From an uncultured Eubacteriales bacterium (GTDB lineage: Bacteria > Bacillota > Clostridia > Christensenellales > Aristaeellaceae): a stretch of DNA of 64,000 nt. The DNA is taken from assembly GCA_902781095.1 (NCBI GenBank), contig CACZHW010000001.1, positions 62,001-126,000 on the forward strand. The letters run 5' to 3'. Shown piece after piece: positions 59,197-64,000 of the stretch (positions are counted from its first letter, which is position 1; each line of letters begins with the position of its first letter). The notes below the pieces were generated by a model. That model had not been told where the DNA came from and searched no databases. It saw nothing but the letters and a program-made list of their open reading frames with translations. A program made the translations under genes and the position numbers.

Positions 59197-59235
59197 GCCG
59201 CCGCCGGGCTTTCCGGCGGCGGTCGTTTCTTTTTA
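59197..59235 (+). terminator. Terminator after the TA pair
   Basis: GCCGCCGCCGG (59197-59207) pairs with CCGGCGGCGGT (59213-59223), 11 bp with one G-T pair, followed by CGTTTCTTTTT. It may also stop the convergent aminotransferase transcript. Confidence 0.82.
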
Positions 59236-59239
59236 TCTG

Positions 59240-60442
59240 TTACTGCACTCCGTATTCCTCGCGCATCAGCTCGCGGAAAGCCGCGAGCGAGCGCTTCACC
59301 TTCTCCGTGTCCGTGCAGTAGGCGATGCGGAAGTAGCCGGGCAGCGCAAAGGTATCGCAGGGCACCAGCACCAGCCGGTGGCGCAGCGCCTTGCGCGAGA
59401 AGGCGTTCGCGTCCGCCTCCGGCGCCCTGGGCATCATGTAAAACGTGCCGCCGGGCCGCACGACCTCGAGCCCCAGCCCCGTGAGGCAGTCGTACAGCAG
59501 GTTCATGTTCGTCTCGTAGACGGACAAGTCGCTGGTCAGGTCGCAGCAGTCCGCCGCGACGAGCTGCATCAGCGCCGTCGGGCAGTTGTGCCCGATGCCG
59601 CGGGAAATCTGCCCGCACATGGCCACCAGTTCCGCGCTGCAGCCGCACTCCGGGTTGACGGCCACGTAACCGATGCGGTCGCCCGGCATGGACAAGCTCT
59701 TGGAGAACGAATAGCAGGTGAGCGTCCGCGGCCAGTAAGCGGCGGGGTACGGCTGCGTCTTCCCGTCGAAGACGATCTCGCGGTAGGGTTCGTCGGAGAT
59801 GAGCCAGATGTCGTGGCCGAACTCGCGCTCCCTGCGCTCCAGCAGCGCCGCAAGCGTTTGCAGCGTCTCTTCGGAATACACTGCGCCGGACGGGTTGTTC
59901 GGCGTGTTGATGAGCACCGCCTGCACGCGCGGGTTCAGCGCGGCTTCCAGCGCCTCAAAGTCGATCTGGAAGGCCTTCGTGTCCGCGGGGACGACCGTAA
60001 GCGTGCAGCCGGTGGGCAGGATGTAAGGCCCGTACTCCGGGAAGTACGGCGCGAAGGTGAGGATCTCGTCCCCCGGCTGCGTCACCAGCCGGAAAGCGTG
60101 CGCCAGCGCGCCGGCGGCCCCGCTCGTCGGAAAGATGTCCGCCGCAGTGTAGGGGATGCCGAAGCGCCGCGCAAGGGACGCCGCCAGCTTCTCCTTCACC
60201 TCCGGTATGCCCAGCGTGGGGCTGTAGCCGTGCACCTTCGCCGGCTCCCCCTGCGTCAGGTGCCAGACCGCGCGCTCGTTCACCTGCGGCGGTACGGGCA
60301 CGGAGGGATTGCCCAGGCTGTAGTCGAGAATTTCCAAGGGATGCCGCGGATCGGCCTCTGCCGCCATCCGCGTCGCCAGCTCGCTGAGCTCCCGGATGAC
60401 GGACTTTTTGCCCAGCATGGTGCGATAGGTCTCGTTGATCAT
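59240..60442 (-). CDS. Class I pyridoxal-phosphate aminotransferase
   Basis: 400 residues of the AAT-I fold. Visible: LGNPSVPVPP near the N-terminus, PNNPSGAVYSEETL, SDEPYREIVFDG (cofactor Asp and Tyr), SFSKSLSMPGDRIGY with the Schiff-base Lys near 245, and a C-terminal FRIAYC Arg. Aspartate- or branched-chain-type amino donors are likely; exact substrate unclear. It follows uvrA by 18 bases, so it is cotranscribed with uvrBA without an evident functional link. Confidence 0.9.
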   Translation of the reverse strand: MINETYRTMLGKKSVIRELSELATRMAAEADPRHPLEILDYSLGNPSVPVPPQVNERAVWHLTQGEPAKVHGYSPTLGIPEVKEKLAASLARRFGIPYTAADIFPTSGAAGALAHAFRLVTQPGDEILTFAPYFPEYGPYILPTGCTLTVVPADTKAFQIDFEALEAALNPRVQAVLINTPNNPSGAVYSEETLQTLAALLERREREFGHDIWLISDEPYREIVFDGKTQPYPAAYWPRTLTCYSFSKSLSMPGDRIGYVAVNPECGCSAELVAMCGQISRGIGHNCPTALMQLVAADCCDLTSDLSVYETNMNLLYDCLTGLGLEVVRPGGTFYMMPRAPEADANAFSRKALRHRLVLVPCDTFALPGYFRIAYCTDTEKVKRSLAAFRELMREEYGVQ

Positions 60443-60460
60443 GGGAATCGCTCCTTTCCG

Positions 60461-63316
60461 TCAGCCGTTTTCCGGCTGTTTGGTTTTCGCCCTCGCCAGC
60501 GACCGTGCCAGGAATTGCCCCGTATAGCTTTCCCGGCACGCTGCCACCTGCTCCGGCGTACCCTGACAGACGACGTTTCCCCCTCCGTCTCCCCCTTCGG
60601 GCCCCAGGTCGATCACGTAATCGCAGGCCCGGATAACATCCAGATTGTGCTCGATGATCAGCACGGAGTTGCCGCCCTTCGCCAGCCTGCGCAGCACGCT
60701 GACCAGGCGCTCGCAGTCCGCCATGTGCAGGCCCGTCGTCGGCTCGTCCAGCACGTAGAAGGTCTTGCCCGTCTCCGCCCGCGAGAGCTCCGTGGCCAGC
60801 TTGACGCGCTGGGCCTCGCCGCCGGAAAGCGTCGTGGACGACTGACCCAGGCGGATATACCCCAGGCCCACGTCCTGCAGCGTCTGCAGCTTGCGCGAAA
60901 TCCGCGGATACGCCTCAAAGAAGCGCAGCGCCTCGTCCACGGTCATCTCCAGCACGTCGGAGATGGTCTTTCCTTTATAGGTGACCTCCAGCGTCTCCCG
61001 GTTGTACCGCTTGCCTTTGCACACCTCGCAGGGCACGTAGATGTCCGCCAGGAAGTGCATCTCGATGCGCAGAATGCCGTCGCCGGAGCACGCCTCGCAC
61101 CGTCCGCCCTTCACGTTGAAGGAGAAACGGTTCTCCCGGTAGCCGCGCGCCTTGGCCTCCGGCGTGGCGGCGAAGACCTTGCGGATCATGTCGAAGAGGC
61201 CCGTGTACGTCGCGGGGTTGCTGCGCGGCGTCCTGCCGATGGGCGACTGGTCGATCGCGATCACCTTGTCCAGCGCCTCCAGGCCCTCGATACCGTCGCA
61301 GGCACCGGGCCTCGTCTGCGCGCGGTTGAGGTCGCGCTGCAGCGTTTTGTAGACGATGTCGTTGACCAGCGTGGACTTGCCGCTGCCGGAGACGCCCGTC
61401 ACCACGGCCATCACGCCCAGCGGCAGTTTGACGTCGATGCCGCGCAGGTTGTGCGCCCGCGCGTTGCGGACCGTCAGCCAGCCGGAAGGCTTCTGCCGCC
61501 GCTTCGGCACGGGGATCGCCCGCGCGCCCGACAGATAGGCGCCGGTGATGCTCTCCGGGCAGGCCTCCAGGTCCTCCACCGTCCCCTGCGCGATCAGCCG
61601 TCCGCCGTTTTCGCCCGCACCGGGACCGATGTCCACGATCTGGTCGGCCTCGCGCATCGTCTCCTCGTCGTGTTCCACGACGATCAGCGTATTGCCCAGG
61701 TCCCGCAGGTGCTTGAGCGTGGCGATGAGGCGCGCGTTGTCGCGCTGGTGCAATCCGATGGAAGGCTCGTCCAGGATGTAGAGCACGCCGACCAGACCGC
61801 TGCCGATCTGCGTCGCCAGCCGGATGCGCTGCGCTTCCCCGCCCGAGAGCGTGCCCGCCGCGCGGGACAGGGAGAGATACCCCAAGCCCACTTCGACGAG
61901 GAAGCGCAGCCTGGCGCCGATCTCGCGCAGGATGGGCTCCGCGATCATGCTGTCCTTTACCCCGAAGCGCAGGCCGTCGAAGAAGGCCGCCGCCTTCACG
62001 ATGGACAGGTCGGAGACCTCCGCGATGTTCCTGTCCCCCACGGTGACGGCGAGGATTTCCGGCCGGAGCCGCTTTCCCCCGCACGCCGGGCAGGGCACCT
62101 CGCTCATCAGCGAGTCGTAGTAAGCGCGCGCCGCGTCGCTCGTCGTCTCCTTCGCCCGGCGCTCCAGCGTCGGGATGACGCCCTCGAAGGGCGCCTGAAA
62201 GGCATGAACCTGTCCGCCCGCCCGCGTGTAGTGGATCTCCAGCGGCTCGCCGTTCGTGCCGTAGAAGACGGCGTTTTGCACTTCCCCGGGCAGATCGGCA
62301 AAGGGCGTGTCCATGGAGACGCCGTACTTGCGGCAGAGCGCCTCAAAGAACATGCCGGCCTGCGTCGTCGCCTCCCCGCTGCCGAAACCGTTCACGTCAA
62401 ACGGGCCTTCGGCCAGGCTCTTGCGCCTGTCCGGCAGGATCAGGGCGGGATCGATCTTCTGCAGCATGCCGAGGCCCGCGCAGTGCGGGCACGCGCCGTA
62501 CGGGCTGTTGAAGGAGAAAGCCCTGGGCGCCAGCTCCTCGATGGAGATGCCGCAGTTCGGGCAGGCCAGGTTTGCGGAGAAGAGCATCTCCCGCTCCCCC
62601 GGCCCGATATCCGCCAGGAGCACGCCGCCGGAGAGCGCCAGCGCCGTCTCCAGCGAATCGTTCAGCCGCGAGCGGATGTCCTCCCGCAGGATCAGCCTGT
62701 CGACGACCACCTCGATGGTGTGCTTTTTCGTCTTGGCCAGCGGGGGGACCTCCGCAAGGTCGTAAACCTCCCCGTCCACGCGCACGCGGACGAAGCCCTT
62801 CCTGCGCACGTCCTCGAGTACCTTGAGATGCTCGCCTTTTTTGCCGCGGATGACGGGAGAGAGCAGCTGCACACGTGTGCGCTCCGGCAGGGCGAGCAGC
62901 TGGTCCACCATCTGGTCCACCGTCTGCTTTGAAATCTCCCGCCCGCATTTGGGGCAGTGGGCGACGCCCACGCGGGCGTACAGCAGCCTCAGATAGTCGT
63001 GGATCTCCGTCACCGTGCCCACGGTGGAACGCGGGTTGCGCCCCGTCGTCTTCTGGTCGATGGAGATCGCCGGGCTGAGGCCGTCGATGGCGTCCACGTC
63101 CGGCTTTTCCATCTGTCCCAGAAACTGCCTGGCGTAGGAGGACAGGGACTCCACATAGCGCCGCTGTCCTTCCGCGTACAGCGTATCGAAGGCCAGCGAC
63201 GATTTGCCGCTGCCGGAAAGCCCGGTGAAGACGATCAGCTTGTTGCGGGGCAGCGTCAGGTCAAACCCCTTCAGGTTGTTTTCCCGCACGCCGCGGATGA
63301 CGATGTTTTCCTGCAT
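60461..63316 (-). CDS. uvrA: Excinuclease ABC subunit A
   Basis: 951 residues with two ABC modules: Walker [10 protein letters not shown] near residue 35 and GVSGSGKST in the second half, signatures [12 protein letters not shown] and [12 protein letters not shown]. Zinc ligands include CPKCG, CPNCG, CPACGG and CEACSGDG with CEVCKGKRY. It locates bulky DNA lesions and loads UvrB. It starts 8 bases after uvrB, as in typical uvrBA operons. Confidence 0.97.
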   Translation of the reverse strand: MQENIVIRGVRENNLKGFDLTLPRNKLIVFTGLSGSGKSSLAFDTLYAEGQRRYVESLSSYARQFLGQMEKPDVDAIDGLSPAISIDQKTTGRNPRSTVGTVTEIHDYLRLLYARVGVAHCPKCGREISKQTVDQMVDQLLALPERTRVQLLSPVIRGKKGEHLKVLEDVRRKGFVRVRVDGEVYDLAEVPPLAKTKKHTIEVVVDRLILREDIRSRLNDSLETALALSGGVLLADIGPGEREMLFSANLACPNCGISIEELAPRAFSFNSPYGACPHCAGLGMLQKIDPALILPDRRKSLAEGPFDVNGFGSGEATTQAGMFFEALCRKYGVSMDTPFADLPGEVQNAVFYGTNGEPLEIHYTRAGGQVHAFQAPFEGVIPTLERRAKETTSDAARAYYDSLMSEVPCPACGGKRLRPEILAVTVGDRNIAEVSDLSIVKAAAFFDGLRFGVKDSMIAEPILREIGARLRFLVEVGLGYLSLSRAAGTLSGGEAQRIRLATQIGSGLVGVLYILDEPSIGLHQRDNARLIATLKHLRDLGNTLIVVEHDEETMREADQIVDIGPGAGENGGRLIAQGTVEDLEACPESITGAYLSGARAIPVPKRRQKPSGWLTVRNARAHNLRGIDVKLPLGVMAVVTGVSGSGKSTLVNDIVYKTLQRDLNRAQTRPGACDGIEGLEALDKVIAIDQSPIGRTPRSNPATYTGLFDMIRKVFAATPEAKARGYRENRFSFNVKGGRCEACSGDGILRIEMHFLADIYVPCEVCKGKRYNRETLEVTYKGKTISDVLEMTVDEALRFFEAYPRISRKLQTLQDVGLGYIRLGQSSTTLSGGEAQRVKLATELSRAETGKTFYVLDEPTTGLHMADCERLVSVLRRLAKGGNSVLIIEHNLDVIRACDYVIDLGPEGGDGGGNVVCQGTPEQVAACRESYTGQFLARSLARAKTKQPENG

Positions 63317-63324
63317 AATGCTCC

Positions 63325-64000
63325 TTACGCCTTTAAATACTTGCTTCTCTTTCTGCTCCGCTGCGGGCGGCGCGCCGGCGCCGCGGGGATCTCCTCCGGC
63401 CCCTTGCCCTGCAGGCGGAAGAGCCTGTCGCGCAGCTTGGCGGCCAGCTCGAAGTCCAGGTTGGCCGCCGCCTGCAGCATCTTCTCCTCCGTCGCATTGA
63501 TGAGCAGGTTCCTTTCGTCCTCCGTCATCTCCCGCTCCGGGCGCCGCGCCTTATCCTCCGTGCCCGCGGCGCGGCCCACCTGCAGCAGCTCGCGCACGGA
63601 CTTCATCACCGTCGTCGGGACGATGCCGTGCTCCTCGTTGAAGCGCTTCTGGATGGCACGCCGGCGCTCTGTCTCATAGATCGCGGCGTTCATGCTCTCC
63701 GTACGCGTATCCGCGTACAGGATGACCCGGCCCTCCGCGTTGCGCGCTGCCCTGCCGATCGTCTGGATCAGGCTGACCTCGCTGCGCAGAAAGCCCTCCT
63801 TGTCCGCATCCAGCACGGCGACCAGCGCCACCTCCGGCAGGTCCAGGCCCTCGCGCAGCAGGTTGATGCCCACCAGCACATCGAACTCGCCCAGCCGCAG
63901 GTCGCGGATGATCTCCTGCCGCTCCATCGTCTGCACGTCGGAGTGCAGGTAGCGCACGCGCACGCCCATCTCCGACAGGTAGGTCGTAAGGCTCTCGGCC
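63325..64000 (-). CDS. uvrB: Excinuclease ABC subunit B, C-terminal part
   Basis: About 225 residues; the frame continues past the right edge. Seen are the end of helicase domain 2 ([46 protein letters not shown]) and the C-terminal UVR domain that binds UvrC ([21 protein letters not shown]). The damage hairpin and Walker A lie outside the window. First seen gene of the uvrBA-aminotransferase run. Confidence 0.95.
   Translation of the reverse strand, partial: AESLTTYLSEMGVRVRYLHSDVQTMERQEIIRDLRLGEFDVLVGINLLREGLDLPEVALVAVLDADKEGFLRSEVSLIQTIGRAARNAEGRVILYADTRTESMNAAIYETERRRAIQKRFNEEHGIVPTTVMKSVRELLQVGRAAGTEDKARRPEREMTEDERNLLINATEEKMLQAAANLDFELAAKLRDRLFRLQGKGPEEIPAAPARRPQRSRKRSKYLKA

Overview
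The window reads as a chromosomal segment of a G+C-rich Gram-positive anaerobe, most likely a gut-type member of Clostridia (Bacillota). The evidence is the cdaA-ybbR pair, a YycJ-type hydrolase, XpaC/TelA/TPM envelope genes, AGGAGG-type ribosome sites, SigA-like TTGACA-17-TATAAT promoters, and no outer-membrane genes. The assignment is inference from gene content. No rRNA, tRNA, CRISPR array or insertion sequence was recognised.

Layout. Positions 1-9.6 kb are housekeeping: a truncated membrane protein, ybbR and cdaA (c-di-AMP synthesis and its control), a WalJ/YycJ-like hydrolase, gluQ, dnaX, pepT and an ECF sigma/anti-sigma pair. Positions 9.7-16.5 kb form one minus-strand envelope operon (VanW protein, two secreted proteins, XpaC, TelA, LemA-like, a small membrane protein, TPM protein). 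A rhodanese gene and a distinctly A+T-rich pair of unknown genes (17.05-18.9 kb) follow; the pair looks like an acquired accessory module.

Positions 19.1-30.7 kb hold an autoinducer-2 (Lsr) regulon. On the minus strand, lsrA-C-D-B-F is followed by an AEC transporter, a second LsrB-like binding protein and a FucU/RbsD mutarotase. The divergent arm is lsrR-lsrK-cupin. Both arms have consensus promoters with a shared palindromic candidate LsrR operator. No lsrG is present in the window; the cupin gene is a candidate substitute.

Positions 30.8-39.6 kb form an ABC importer (binding protein, fused permease with an unusual N-terminal insert, ATPase) with a GlpA/GlpB/DUF1667-type dehydrogenase and a HAD-IIA phosphatase. 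This suggests import and oxidation of a glycerol-phosphate-like compound. Positions 39.6-44.5 kb hold a cyclic-nucleotide cassette: two stand-alone cNMP-binding proteins on one strand, and divergently a metallo-beta-lactamase hydrolase, a class III nucleotide cyclase and an ABC exporter with an extra N-terminal domain, with overlapping cistrons.

Positions 44.5-49.0 kb contain a secreted Ser-rich wall-binding protein and a TAXI-TRAP transporter. Positions 49.0-50.4 kb contain a YcxB-like protein and a zinc-ribbon XRE regulator. Positions 50.5-58.2 kb are rpoC and rpoB with their own promoter and a leader; rplJL are not adjacent. Then come a Phd/ParE-type toxin-antitoxin pair, a class I aminotransferase, uvrA and the 3' part of uvrB, cut by the right edge.

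The parts most worth a second look are the non-canonical AI-2 regulon, the cyclic-nucleotide cassette, the A+T-rich gene pair and the glycerol-phosphate-type import/oxidation operon.
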